Assembly (NCBI RefSeq): GCF_000719975.1
Contig: NZ_JOIJ01000026.1
Span: forward strand, 1-39,968
Direction: 5' to 3'
Origin: Prauserella rugosa
Lineage (GTDB): Bacteria > Actinomycetota > Actinomycetes > Mycobacteriales > Pseudonocardiaceae
Length of the DNA stretch: 39,968 nt
Of this stretch, positions 32,614 through 39,968 are shown piece after piece; positions within the stretch are counted from its first letter, which is position 1; each line of letters starts with the position of its first letter. The position numbers were made by a program, and so were the translations under genes. The notes below the pieces were generated by a model that was not told the DNA's origin, did not search any database, and saw nothing but the letters and a program-made list of their open reading frames with translations.

Positions 32614-33378
32614 GTGACCGACAGCGTCCTGACGGAGTTCGCCGACGGGGTCGCACTGATCACCATCAACCGGCCCGAAGCCCGCAACGCCGTCGATCGC
32701 TCGGTCGCCGAGGGCATCGCCGCAGCCATCGACGAGTTCGAGGCGCGCGCTGATCTGACCATCGCGATCCTCACCGGCACCGAGGGCACGTTCTGCGCCG
32801 GCATGGACCTCAAGGCCTTCACCCGCGGCGAGACACCGAGCATCCCCGGCCGCGGATTCGGCGGCCTCACCGAGAAGCCACCGACGAAGCCGCTCATCGC
32901 TGCCGTCGAAGGCTGGGCTCTGGCCGGTGGGTGCGAGCTCGCGCTCAGCGCTGACCTCATCGTCGCGGCCAGCGACGCCAAGTTCGGGCTGCCCGAGGTC
33001 AAGCGCGGCCTCGTCGCCGCCGCAGGAGGTCTGCTGCGCCTGCCCAAGGCTCTGCCCTACCAGCTCGCGATGCAGGTCGCCCTCACCGGCGATCCGCTCA
33101 CCGCCGAAATGGCGCACCAGCACGGCCTGGTCAACACGCTCACCGACCCCGGCCGCGCCCTCGACGAAGCACGAGCACTCGCCACACGCATCGCCGCAAA
33201 CGGACCTCTCGCCGTCCGCGCCACCAAGCAGATCGTTTCCGGCGCCGTCGACTGGACCGACGCCGAAGCCTTCACGCGGCAATCCGACATCGCCGCACCG
33301 GTCTTCGACTCCGCCGACGCCCAAGAGGGAGCCCGCGCCTTCGCCGAGAAGCGCGCTCCCGTCTGGCGCGGCGCCTGA
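32614..33378 (+). CDS. Enoyl-CoA hydratase (crotonase)
   Basis: 254 aa, GTG start behind GGAGGAG. Both catalytic glutamates of true hydratases are present: one in ALAGGCELALSADLI and one in KFGLPEVKRG. The oxyanion-hole segment is GTFCAGMDLKAF. It adds water to a 2-enoyl-CoA to give the 3-hydroxyacyl-CoA. This contrasts with the isomerase-like crotonase at 26767-27546. It lies between two acyl-CoA dehydrogenases and is probably transcribed with the first, although a 7-bp hairpin lies in the gap. Confidence 0.92.
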   Translation: MTDSVLTEFADGVALITINRPEARNAVDRSVAEGIAAAIDEFEARADLTIAILTGTEGTFCAGMDLKAFTRGETPSIPGRGFGGLTEKPPTKPLIAAVEGWALAGGCELALSADLIVAASDAKFGLPEVKRGLVAAAGGLLRLPKALPYQLAMQVALTGDPLTAEMAHQHGLVNTLTDPGRALDEARALATRIAANGPLAVRATKQIVSGAVDWTDAEAFTRQSDIAAPVFDSADAQEGARAFAEKRAPVWRGA

Positions 33379-33543
33379 CCACGGGTTCACACCTCGCCAC
33401 ACGCCGTCCCCACAGCCGCCACGCAGTGCCTTCGGGTTCCCCGCCCGCTCCCCAAGCTTTCCCAGCGCCGATCTCGGCAGGACCCCTTCGACTGCGATTC
33501 AAGTCACGCTCAGATCCCAGCCGATCGAGCCGCACATCCCGAT

Positions 33544-33573
33544 ACAGTACTGAAAGTCGAACTTCGGTACTGT
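33544..33573 (+). promoter_or_regulatory. Nested inverted repeat, candidate promoter/operator for the second acyl-CoA dehydrogenase
   Basis: ACAGTAC (33544-33550) and GTACTGT (33567-33573) are exact inverted copies; AAGT-CGA-ACTT (33554-33564) nests inside, and ACTAGT (33575-33580) follows. It lies 25 bp before the ATG at 33598 in the 219-bp gap 33379-33597, the rest of which shows no gene. The AT-rich island marks a promoter under local control. The sequence is unlike the other operators in the window, so a different regulator is likely. Confidence 0.5.
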
Positions 33574-33597
33574 TACTAGTACGCCCTGGAGGGTCAC

Positions 33598-34737
33598 ATG
33601 GCCGTTGACCGGCTCCTTCCCACTCCGGAGGCCGAGGACCTCATCGAGTTGGTCCGGGACATCTCCGACAAGGAGCTCGCGCTCCGGGTCGATCAGCACG
33701 AGCTAGAGGAGCGCTACCCGGACGGGCTGTTCGCCACGCTCGGGGCCGCCGGTTTGCTCGGGCTCCCCTACCCCGAAGAGTTCGGCGGAGGTGGCCAGCC
33801 CTACGAGGTCTACCTGCAGGTGATCGAGGAAGTCGCCGCGCGCTGGGCGGCCGTGGCTGTGGCCATGAGCGTGCACGGACTCGCCTGCTTCCCCCTCGCC
33901 ACCTACGGCACCGAGAAGCAGAAACAACGGTGGCTGCCGGACATGCTCGGCGGCGACCTCGTCGGCGGCTACAGCCTGTCGGAACCGCACGCCGGATCCG
34001 ATGCCGCGGCGCTCTCCTGCCGTGCCGAGAAGATCTCCGACGGCTACCGCATCACCGGCACCAAGGCCTGGATCACCCACGGCGGACGAGCCGACTTCTA
34101 CTCGCTGTTCGCCCGCACCAGCACAGGAAGCCGCGGTATTTCCTGCCTGCTGGCGCCGGGGAGCGCCGGCGGTCTGTCCTTCGGCAAACCGGAGGACAAG
34201 ATGGGCCTGCACGCCATCCCGACCACCGCCGCGCACTGGGACGGCGCCGTCCTCGACGAAGACCGATTGATCGGTGAAGAAGGCATGGGGCTGCAGATCG
34301 CCTTCAGCGCACTGGATTCCGGCCGGCTCGGGATCGCCGCCTGCGCCACCGGTCTCGCCCAGGCCGCGCTGGATGTCGCCGTCGCCTACGCCAACGATCG
34401 CACGACCTTCGGCAAGAAGATCGTCGACCACCAGGGGCTCGGGTTCCTGCTCGCCGACATGGCCGCCGCTGTCGACTCCGCCCGGGCCACCTACCTCGAC
34501 GCCGCTCGCCGTCGCGACCTCGGTCGGCCCTACAGCCGGCAAGCCAGCGTTGCCAAACTCACCGCCACCGACGCCGCCATGAAGGTCACCACCGACGCCG
34601 TCCAGGTGCTCGGCGGCGCCGGCTACACCCGCGACTTCCCCGTCGAGCGCTACATGCGCGAAGCCAAGATCATGCAAATCTTCGAAGGAACCAACCAAAT
34701 TCAACGACTCGTGATCAGCCGCGGGCTCGCTGCCTGA
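33598..34737 (+). CDS. Acyl-CoA dehydrogenase (short/medium-chain type)
   Basis: 379 aa, ATG behind CTGGAGGG. FAD- and substrate-binding motifs [15 protein letters not shown] and [14 protein letters not shown], then [40 protein letters not shown] and the catalytic glutamate in [13 protein letters not shown]. This is the classical EGTN active site. It dehydrogenates acyl-CoA at C2-C3, passing electrons to ETF. It has its own promoter region with a nested palindrome and is followed 83 bp later by a thiolase. The pairing of one classical enzyme with one ACAD11-like enzyme (31267-32496) suggests two distinct steps. Confidence 0.93.
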   Translation: MAVDRLLPTPEAEDLIELVRDISDKELALRVDQHELEERYPDGLFATLGAAGLLGLPYPEEFGGGGQPYEVYLQVIEEVAARWAAVAVAMSVHGLACFPLATYGTEKQKQRWLPDMLGGDLVGGYSLSEPHAGSDAAALSCRAEKISDGYRITGTKAWITHGGRADFYSLFARTSTGSRGISCLLAPGSAGGLSFGKPEDKMGLHAIPTTAAHWDGAVLDEDRLIGEEGMGLQIAFSALDSGRLGIAACATGLAQAALDVAVAYANDRTTFGKKIVDHQGLGFLLADMAAAVDSARATYLDAARRRDLGRPYSRQASVAKLTATDAAMKVTTDAVQVLGGAGYTRDFPVERYMREAKIMQIFEGTNQIQRLVISRGLAA

Positions 34738-34820
34738 GTCCACGTCGCCGCGACCTGACGGGTTCCGCGCCGGGCAGGTTCAACCCCGGGCCGCCAACAC
34801 ACGAACTTGGGAGCAGTGCA

Positions 34821-36026
34821 ATGAAACGCAGTGGAAACACCGAAGGTTCTGTGGTCGTTTCGGGCGCGCGGACCCCGATGGGGCGGCTGCTCGGTTCGCT
34901 CAAGGACTTCTCCGCCGCGCAGCTCGGCGGGGTCGCGATCAAGGCCGCGCTGGAGCGCGCCGGTGTCGCACCCAAGCAGGTGCAGTACACGATCATGGGG
35001 CAGGTGCTGACCGCTGGAGCCGGTCAGATCCCGGCCCGCCAGGCCGCTGTGGCGGCCGGGATCCCGATGGACGTGCCGGCGCTGACCATCAACAAGGTGT
35101 GCCTGTCGGGTCTGGATGCGATCGCGCTGGCCGACCAGCTGGTGCGGGCCGGTGAGTTCGACATCGTGGTGGCCGGTGGCCAGGAGTCGATGACCCAGGC
35201 CCCGCACCTGCTCACCGGCTCGCGCGAGGGCTTCAAGTACGGCGACGTGAACATGCTCGACCACATGGCCCACGACGGGCTGTTCTGCGCGTTCGACCAG
35301 GTCGCGATGGGTGTCTCGACCGAGAAGTACAACTCCCGCTACGGCATCACCCGCGAGCAGCAGGACGCTTTCGCCGCTCGTTCCCACCAGCGCGCGGCGG
35401 CCGCTATCGAGTCCGGGGTGTTCGCCGAGGAGATCGCGCCGGTGGAGATCCCGCAGCGCAAGGGCGAGGCGGTGGTGTTCGACACCGACGAGGGCGTGCG
35501 CGGCAGCACCACCACCGAGACCCTGGCCAAGCTGCGCCCGGCGTTTTCCGCCGACGGCACCATCACCGCCGGGTCGGCCTCGCAGATCTCCGACGGCGCC
35601 GCCGCCGTGGTGGTGATGAGCAAGGCCAAGGCCGAGGAACTGGGCCTGGACTACCTGGCCGAGATCGGTGCGCACGGCGTGGTCGCCGGGCCCGACGCCA
35701 GCCTGCACGAGCAGCCCTCCAACGCCATCACCAAGGCCTGCCAGAAGGCCGGCGTCGACCCGACCGGGCTGGACCTGGTCGAGATCAACGAGGCCTTCGC
35801 CGCGGTCGGCATCGTCTCCACCCGCCAGCTGGGCATCGACGAGGACAAGGTCAACGTCAACGGCGGCGCCATCGCCCTGGGCCACCCCATCGGCATGTCC
35901 GGCGCCCGCCTGGCGCTGCACCTGGCGCTGGAGCTCAAGCGGCGCGGAGGTGGCACCGGTGCGGCGGCGCTCTGCGGTGGCGGTGGTCAGGGCGACGCGC
36001 TCATTCTCCACGCGCCTTCAGCGTGA
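34821..36026 (+). CDS. Acetyl-CoA C-acetyltransferase (thiolase, AtoB/FadA-like)
   Basis: 401 aa. Nucleophile Cys is in [22 protein letters not shown] carries the conserved Asn, [10 protein letters not shown] the His and [10 protein letters not shown] the second Cys. It is clearly different from the other thiolase and resembles the housekeeping acetyl-CoA acetyltransferase that actinomycetes carry near the methylmalonyl-CoA mutase operon. That fits its position 24 bp upstream of the mutA remnant. Codon use is even more G/C-rich than in the genes to its left, consistent with it being the native chromosomal end of the island. The first seven residues (MKRSGNT) look added relative to relatives that start near [11 protein letters not shown]. 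Confidence 0.9.
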   Translation: MKRSGNTEGSVVVSGARTPMGRLLGSLKDFSAAQLGGVAIKAALERAGVAPKQVQYTIMGQVLTAGAGQIPARQAAVAAGIPMDVPALTINKVCLSGLDAIALADQLVRAGEFDIVVAGGQESMTQAPHLLTGSREGFKYGDVNMLDHMAHDGLFCAFDQVAMGVSTEKYNSRYGITREQQDAFAARSHQRAAAAIESGVFAEEIAPVEIPQRKGEAVVFDTDEGVRGSTTTETLAKLRPAFSADGTITAGSASQISDGAAAVVVMSKAKAEELGLDYLAEIGAHGVVAGPDASLHEQPSNAITKACQKAGVDPTGLDLVEINEAFAAVGIVSTRQLGIDEDKVNVNGGAIALGHPIGMSGARLALHLALELKRRGGGTGAAALCGGGGQGDALILHAPSA

Positions 36027-36050
36027 TCTGCGTACAAGGGACTCGAACTG

Positions 36051-36836
36051 ATGAAACCATCCGTGCACAGCGACGATCCCATCTCTAGTGGCGCGTTTCC
36101 CCAGCTACCCACGAGCAGTGGCGACAGCAGGTTGAGAAGGTCCTCCGGAAGTCGGGCGTGCTCGGCGAAAACGAGCCAACTCCCCCGCATGTGGAGGACA
36201 TGCTCGCCACCGCGACCTACGACGGGAGCACTCTTCATCCGCTGTACTCGGCGGACCTGCCCACAGAACCGGCTGGGCCCGCTGGGTATCCGGGTGCTCC
36301 GCCGTTCGTGCGGGGCAGCCGGCCGCAGGGCGGGGTCGCCGAGGGCTGGGAGGTACGGCAGCGCCACGAGCACCCCGACGCCGCAGAGACCAACCGCGAG
36401 GTGCTGGCCGACCTCTACAACGGCGTCTCCTCGCTGTGGTTCCGCCTGGGTGCCGCGGGCATCGCGATCGACGACCTGCCCGACGCGCTCATCGGCGTGC
36501 ACCTGGACATGATCGGCGTGAGCCTGGACGCGGGAGCTGATTTCGCCGCCGCCGCGAAGGCGTTCCTGGACCTGGCCGCCGAGCAGGGCGTGCCGTCCGG
36601 TGAGCTGCGCGGCAGCCTGGGCGCCGACCCGCTGGGCGTGCTGGCACGCACCGGGCAAGCCGGTGACCGGGACGCCGCGGTCGAGCTCGCCCGGCGCTGC
36701 GCGGCCGAGTTCCCGCAGCTCAAGGCCATCACCGTGGACGCTCTGCCGTTCCACAACGCGGGTGGCTTCGACGCCGAGGAGCTGGGTTGCTCGCTGGCGG
36801 CCGGGGTGACCTACCTGCGGTGGCTGACCGAGGCCG
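36051..36836 (+). pseudogene. mutA: mutA remnant: methylmalonyl-CoA mutase small subunit, frameshifted and 3'-deleted
   Basis: The ATG at 36051 (AAGGGA upstream) begins MKPSVHSDDPISSGAF. After a run of four C residues (36099-36102) the homologous frame continues one base over, as PATHEQWRQQVEKVLRKSGV and LATATYDGSTLHPLYSADLP, PPFVRGSRPQGGVAEGWEVR, to [11 protein letters not shown]. One missing C would explain the shift, and the continuing frame has a TAG just upstream. About 260 of the ~600-650 usual codons remain. The normal sequence stops at about 36836, where it meets mutB 3' sequence in another frame. The family forms the small, non-catalytic subunit of the cobalamin-dependent mutase. It cannot make a working subunit. 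Confidence 0.88.
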
Positions 36837-37229
36837 CGCATCCTGGCGGCCAAGATGGGCCAGGACGGCCACGACCGCGGCCAGAAGGTGATCGCCACCG
36901 CCTTCGCCGACCTCGGCTTCGACGTCGACGTGGGCCCGCTGTTCCAGACCCCCGCCGAGGTGGCCCGCCAGGCCGCCGAGTCCGACGTGCACATCGTCGG
37001 CGTGTCCTCGTTGGCCGCCGGGCACCTCACGCTGGTGCCGGCGCTGCGCGAGGAACTGCGGGAAGTCGGTCGCGAGGACATCATGGTCGTCGTCGGTGGC
37101 GTGATCCCGCCAGCGGACTTCGACGCGCTGCGCGCGGCAGGAGCGAGCGCGATCTTCCCGCCCGGCACCGTCCTCGCCGAGGCCGCCTCCGGACTCCTCG
37201 AAGAACTCCGAACCCGCCTCGAGCACTGA
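36837..37229 (+). pseudogene. mutB: mutB remnant: cobalamin-binding tail of methylmalonyl-CoA mutase large subunit
   Basis: In the frame beginning [20 protein letters not shown] the sequence is the C-terminal cobalamin domain of MutB, with the base-off His in the DGHDRG motif. It continues through [40 protein letters not shown] and [20 protein letters not shown] to a TGA at 37227-37229. About 130 of the ~730 usual codons remain; the substrate-binding TIM barrel is gone. Its frame differs from that of the upstream mutA piece, so no fusion protein results. An internal ATG at 36855 has no ribosome-binding site. The join implies a deletion of roughly 3 kb running from mid-mutA into mutB. Confidence 0.9.
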
Positions 37230-37282
37230 TGCCACGCAACATCGACATCCACGACTACGCCAAGGACGTCCTCGACGGCTCG
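37229..37282 (+). pseudogene. meaB: meaB remnant: first 18 codons
   Basis: The ATG at 37229 overlaps the mutB stop by one base (TGATG), as in native mut operons. It reads MPRNIDIHDYAKDVLDGS, which matches the usual N-terminus of the mutase-associated GTPase MeaB. At 37283 the sequence changes to an IS256-type end, so only 18 of over 300 codons remain. MeaB protects and reloads the mutase; its loss accompanies loss of the mutase itself. Confidence 0.82.
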
Positions 37283-37385
37283 GTAACGGAAACACTGTTT
37301 CCGGCGTGTTCGGTCAGTAGCTTTCAGTGGCCAGCCAGCGGTCGCTGAAGGTGATGGCGAAGGCGTTCAACACGGGTTTCCACGT
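37283..37385 (-). mobile_element. IS256-family remnant: transposase C-terminus plus terminal end
   Basis: On the minus strand 37385-37314 reads TWKPVLNAFAITFSDRWLAT then ESY and a stop, the standard C-terminal motif of Mutator-type transposases. Beyond the stop lies the element end, which contains the perfect dyad GGAAAC-ACT-GTTTCC (37288-37302) and finishes at GTAACGG where the meaB frame is cut. Upstream of TWKP there is no transposase homology, so the rest of the element is deleted. It is precisely the part missing from the IS256 copy at 61-1248, but the two need not be the same element: their ends look different. The following 106 bp (37386-37491) show no gene. Confidence 0.82.
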
Positions 37386-37491
37386 TGCCGTTTCGCACAA
37401 GGGGCGAACTTCCGTGAAACTCGCACCCGCGAACTTGCGTCCACACCGGGCGTCAGCGATGACGTGCGTCTACGATGTCCTGCGAGCAAGC

Positions 37492-38562
37492 TCAGCCCTC
37501 CACCCCGAGGGCCCAAGCGTACTGGTGGGGCCATTGGGCCGGCGTCCCGCTGGCCCGCAGAACTCTGCGAGCCCAGTTGGGATCGCGCAGCGTCGCACGT
37601 CCCGCGAGGACCGCATCGGCCTCGCCCTCGGCCAGGATGCGAGCTGCGTGCTCGGGCTCCTCGATCAGGCCGACCGTGCCCACCATGGCCCCGGTCGCCT
37701 TCCGGATCTCGGCCGCGAGCGGCACCTGGTAACCCGGGAAGGAATCGATGGCGGCTGGGCGCAACCCACCGCTGGAAACATCCACGAGGTCGACCCCGAG
37801 TGGCAATACCTCCTCGGTCAGTGCCACAGCGTCTGCGACCGTGATTCCCCCATCGAGCCAATCCGTGGCCGAAACCCGTAGCAACAGGGGCAGTCCAGTA
37901 GGCCACACCTCACGGACGGCTCCCACCACATCCCGGATCAGCCTCGACCGGTCCATGCCGTAGATATCCTTGCGCTGGTTGCCCAGGGGCGATAGGAAGG
38001 CGTGCAGGAGGTAGCCATGGGCAGCGTGGATTTCGATAGCGTTGAAGCCCGCCCGCAACGCGCGGACGGCAGCTGCTGCGAACAGGTCAGGGACCCGACC
38101 GACTTCCTCGGTCGTCAACTCGCGGACGTTCGGTCCGTCTGGCAACGCTGACGCCGCCCACGGGGCCCAACCGCCGTCGGCGGGTTCGACTCGACGCCTG
38201 CGATCGATCCAGGGCTGGTAGGTGGATGCCTTAGGACCCGCATGGCCCAGCTGCAAGGCTGGAATGGCGCCGTGCCGCCGCACCGCCGCGACGATGCGAG
38301 TGAGTCCCAAGATCTGGTCGTCCGTCCAGATCCCCAGGTCCGTCGGGCTGACCCGGCCATCCGAGTGAACCGCCGTAGCCTCGGTCATGACCAGTCCGAC
38401 CCCACCGACGGCGCGTGCCTCCAGGTGTGAGACGTGCCAGTCGGTGACCTGCCCGGTTGCCGGCCCGGTCGCCTCTGCCGAGTACTGACACATCGGCGAC
38501 ATCCAAAGCCGGTTGGGCACACTGAGCCCGCGCAGCGGAAGCGGATCGCCCGGGCAGGTCAC
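37492..38562 (-). CDS. Old Yellow Enzyme-type NADH:flavin oxidoreductase, YqjM-like
   Basis: 356 aa, GTG start overlapping the upstream stop (GTGA). FMN-binding barrel with the class III hallmarks: WMSPMCQYSAE (redox-tuning Cys), LQLGHAGPKAST, EIHAAHGYLLHAFLSPLGNQ (catalytic His pair), LRVSATDWLDGG, and VLAGRATLRDPNWA near the end. It reduces activated C=C bonds of enones or enals with NAD(P)H; some relatives act on 2-enoyl-CoA (2,4-dienoyl-CoA reductase-like) or steroid enones. It is the last gene of a minus-strand operon with a chimeric protein and a phosphatase. No Fe-S-binding C-terminal extension, so it is not DCR itself. Confidence 0.92.
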   Translation of the reverse strand: MTCPGDPLPLRGLSVPNRLWMSPMCQYSAEATGPATGQVTDWHVSHLEARAVGGVGLVMTEATAVHSDGRVSPTDLGIWTDDQILGLTRIVAAVRRHGAIPALQLGHAGPKASTYQPWIDRRRRVEPADGGWAPWAASALPDGPNVRELTTEEVGRVPDLFAAAAVRALRAGFNAIEIHAAHGYLLHAFLSPLGNQRKDIYGMDRSRLIRDVVGAVREVWPTGLPLLLRVSATDWLDGGITVADAVALTEEVLPLGVDLVDVSSGGLRPAAIDSFPGYQVPLAAEIRKATGAMVGTVGLIEEPEHAARILAEGEADAVLAGRATLRDPNWARRVLRASGTPAQWPHQYAWALGVEG

Positions 38563-38918
38563 GCGCCCGCCCCCGCGCGGAACTCCTCCGCGGCGGCTAC
38601 GACATCCGTCGCGAAGGTACCGAGGGTGACCGCTGACGCACCACCGTCCACCGGAATCACGGTGCCCGTGACGTAGCGCGCCAGGTCACTGGCCCCCTTT
38701 GCCAGCACGGCTTCGAGCAACGGGAGCTGCCGTCTCACACCTTCGATACGCTCGGTGGCTTCACCCCCGCTGTAGGCGAAGGTCACGTATCGCACGTCTC
38801 CGTCGAGATGCCGACTCTCGAGAGCCGGGATCCACGTCGCGACCGACTCCACGTCACCAACCACCTCCCACACCGAGGCGGGGCCTGCGCCGCAGGTCTT
38901 CGTCTCCGCGATGTTCAT
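38559..38918 (-). pseudogene. Chimeric ORF: SRPBCC N-terminus joined to a short-chain dehydrogenase C-terminus
   Basis: 119 aa with an intact frame and GAGGAG before the ATG at 38918. Residues 1-58 (PASVWEVVGDVESVATWIPA, GDVRYVTFAYSGGEATERIE) match the first half of the SRPBCC protein at 23936-24343. From about residue 75 it becomes an SDR tail: GASDLARYVTGTVIPVDGGA. The SRPBCC second half and the whole SDR catalytic core (coenzyme motif, Tyr/Lys) are absent. The simplest reading is a deletion joining two neighbouring genes in frame. Neither half can be functional alone, so I treat it as a pseudogene, although the ORF, start site and coupling to the next gene survive. Confidence 0.75.
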
Positions 38919-38938
38919 AGCTGCTCCTCGTCGAGCGG

Positions 38939-39694
38939 TCAGATCACCGTTCGGTCCAGGAGGGACTCCTCGAGTTCCTCGAGCATCTGGTGGGTGAAGC
39001 CGTGGGAGAGCAGGAATTCACGCGTTCCACCGTGTCGGTGGTCGACCGCATCGAGAAATCGGATGATGGACCCAGGTTCCACCGCGAACGTTTCCGGTGG
39101 GTAGAGATCCACTGCGTCGCCGTAAGACTTCATCCCGCGCAGCCGTTGCATGGATTCCTCGACCTGGTTGGCGAGCAGGCCGTACTCGGTGGCGATCTCA
39201 TCATGATCGACCCCGACTGCAGCCAAGGCCATCGCGATGATGACACCGGTCCGGTCCTTGCCGACCGTGCAGTGGACTAATACCGGCGCTCCCCCGAGCT
39301 GGACGATGTCGGCGATCGCCCCCGCAACAGCCTCCGGCCCCTCGTCGAGGTAGCGCAGGTAAGTCGCGACGACCGGGTCGTCACCGGTCATCGGTGCCAC
39401 TGCCGAGTTTGCCGACACCAGCGCACCCACCTGAATCGCATGCGTCAAGTGCCCAACGCCGAGCTCGTCGAGTGGACCACGGCCCTCCTGCTCGACCTCG
39501 TGCTGCAACCGGAGGTCCACAGTGGCCGTGATGCTTGTGTCGCGCAAAAGCCGTAGCGCTGTCGCGTAGTCGAGGAACTGTGGTGTACCACTGCGGTAGA
39601 GGACCCCAGAACGAACCTGACCGCCAAAGCTGCTTCGCTGGCCCGAGACTTCCCTGAAACCGAGCAACGCGGGATAGCAGGTGTTCATGGACAC
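38939..39694 (-). CDS. Protein-tyrosine-phosphatase-like protein (MptpB/DSP type)
   Basis: 251 aa from the GTG at 39694, which has GAGGTGG eight bases upstream; the ATG at 39688 is an alternative. The phosphatase loop is APVLVHCTVGKDRTGVIIA (HCxxGxDRT, catalytic Cys and Arg). The N-terminal SGVLYRSGTPQFLDYATALR and TATVDLRLQHEVEQEG are usual for this family, called tyrosine phosphatases but often acting on phosphoinositides or small phosphoesters. It leads a three-gene run with the chimeric ORF and the Old Yellow Enzyme, a neighbour set seen in actinobacterial lipid-catabolic regions but without a clear role. The region 39695-39870 upstream contains no gene. Confidence 0.87.
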   Translation of the reverse strand: MSMNTCYPALLGFREVSGQRSSFGGQVRSGVLYRSGTPQFLDYATALRLLRDTSITATVDLRLQHEVEQEGRGPLDELGVGHLTHAIQVGALVSANSAVAPMTGDDPVVATYLRYLDEGPEAVAGAIADIVQLGGAPVLVHCTVGKDRTGVIIAMALAAVGVDHDEIATEYGLLANQVEESMQRLRGMKSYGDAVDLYPPETFAVEPGSIIRFLDAVDHRHGGTREFLLSHGFTHQMLEELEESLLDRTVI

Positions 39695-39870
39695 GTGAGA
39701 ACCACCTCGCCGCTGCGGCTGGACGGAAGTTCGGCTGCTGCGGTTGTCGGTCACACCGACCGACGGTAGAAACCGTTCTGCCAGCGGCACAGTGCACGAA
39801 GGTGGACATTCCCAGCAAGCTTCGGACCTCGACACAGAGGGGCGCACCGATGTTCTCGGGCCTCCGGACC

Positions 39871-39968
39871 TAGGGAGTGTCTCCTTATTGCCGAAGCCAG
39901 AGGGTGATCGCGCGGAGGACGATGCCTCCTCGGTAGACGGCGGCGAGCTTGTCGTAGCGGGTGGCGAT
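39871..39968 (-). mobile_element. IS5-family element, 3' end only
   Basis: The transposase tail (39885-39968) is followed outward by GGAGACACTCCCTA (minus strand, to about 39871). Its GAGACA-nn-CTC core is similar to the element end at 85-98. The rest lies beyond the window. The exact terminus is estimated. Confidence 0.7.
39885..39968 (-). CDS. IS5-family transposase, C-terminal 27 residues (runs off the window)
   Basis: The minus strand reads IATRYDKLAAVYRGGIVLRA then ITLWLRQ and a TAA at 39885-39887. The 'ATRYDKLA.VYRGG..L.A...WLR' ending is characteristic of IS5/IS427-group transposases just after the catalytic Glu. Only 28 codons are visible. Its tail differs from that of the left-edge element, which lacks the RYDK.A..YRGG motif, so the two flanking elements are different family members. 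Confidence 0.85.
   Translation of the reverse strand: MATRYDKLAAVYRGGIVLRAITLWLRQ

Noticed and set aside
36855..37229. Free-standing cobalamin-binding protein
   Set aside because: The frame is the exact tail of MutB, has no ribosome-binding site and is embedded in mut operon debris.
36158..37348. Single 396-codon gene across the mutA/mutB junction
   Set aside because: After about 36836 its frame runs out of phase through mutB (Arg/Pro-rich nonsense), so it is not a real fusion protein.
1..39968. tRNA, rRNA, riboswitch, CRISPR, phage, toxin-antitoxin or origin features
   Set aside because: No cloverleaf-like CCA ends, regularly spaced repeats, known riboswitch cores, phage genes, paired small toxin/antitoxin genes or DnaA-box clusters were noticed by eye; short or divergent examples could have been missed.

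Overview
The window is high-GC DNA from an actinobacterium. Codon use (strong G/C third positions), GTG/TTG starts, GTGA/ATGA gene overlaps and protein resemblances (relatives of the Mycobacterium tuberculosis Mcr–Rv1144 and PpdK loci, and thiolase/methylmalonyl-CoA mutase sequences of Saccharopolyspora/Pseudonocardia type) suggest Pseudonocardiales. That placement is an inference. No rRNA, tRNA, CRISPR array or replication origin was seen, and no gene-free gap exceeds about 275 bp.

Layout. (1) 1-1326: the 3' end of an IS5-family element abuts an IS256-family element whose transposase has lost its C-terminus. (2) 1349-8216, minus strand: a terminal-oxidation cassette (P450, aldehyde dehydrogenase, 3Fe-4S ferredoxin, ferredoxin reductase, TetR regulator), then a separately promoted protein with a phosphohistidine swivel domain. 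(3) 8335-13736, plus strand: 3-alpha-HSD-like SDR, acyl-CoA synthetase, histidine phosphatase, winged-helix protein and a short PPDK-like ATP-grasp/His-domain protein. (4) 13852-18191, minus: two further acyl-CoA synthetases and a quinone-oxidoreductase-like enzyme, facing an XRE-TetR fusion regulator (18402). (5) 19463-23893: SDR, DUF59 protein and amidohydrolase diverging from a zinc alcohol dehydrogenase and a LuxR regulator, with a perfect 16-bp palindrome between. (6) 23936-30225, minus: SRPBCC protein, alpha-methylacyl-CoA racemase, thiolase, enoyl-CoA isomerase/hydratase, two SDRs and an ACAD10/11-type phosphotransferase, diverging from a second XRE-TetR fusion (30349). (7) 31267-36026, plus: two acyl-CoA dehydrogenases, an enoyl-CoA hydratase and a thiolase. 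(8) 36051-37385: wreckage of a methylmalonyl-CoA mutase operon (mutA 5' part joined to mutB 3' part, then 18 codons of meaB cut by an IS256 remnant). (9) 37492-39694, minus: protein-tyrosine-phosphatase-like protein, a chimeric SRPBCC/SDR ORF and an Old Yellow Enzyme. (10) 39871-39968: the 3' end of another IS5-family element.

Taken together this is a catabolic island for a hydrophobic, probably methyl-branched (isoprenoid or steroid side-chain-like) substrate. The P450 and aldehyde dehydrogenase would make a terminal carboxylate, the synthetases activate it, the racemase fixes alpha-methyl stereochemistry, and dehydrogenases, hydratases, SDRs and thiolases carry out beta-oxidation. Such substrates yield propionyl-CoA, so the ruined local methylmalonyl-CoA mutase operon is striking. 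Less expected elements are two paralogous double-HTH (XRE+TetR) regulators with candidate operators, a possible split phosphotransferase (1349-3088 with 12102-13736), a kinase/dehydrogenase pair like the one used for 4-hydroxyacyl-CoAs, and an amidohydrolase/DUF59 pair normally seen with soluble diiron monooxygenases but here without a monooxygenase. IS ends at both edges and two deletion-type gene fusions show that the region has been rearranged.
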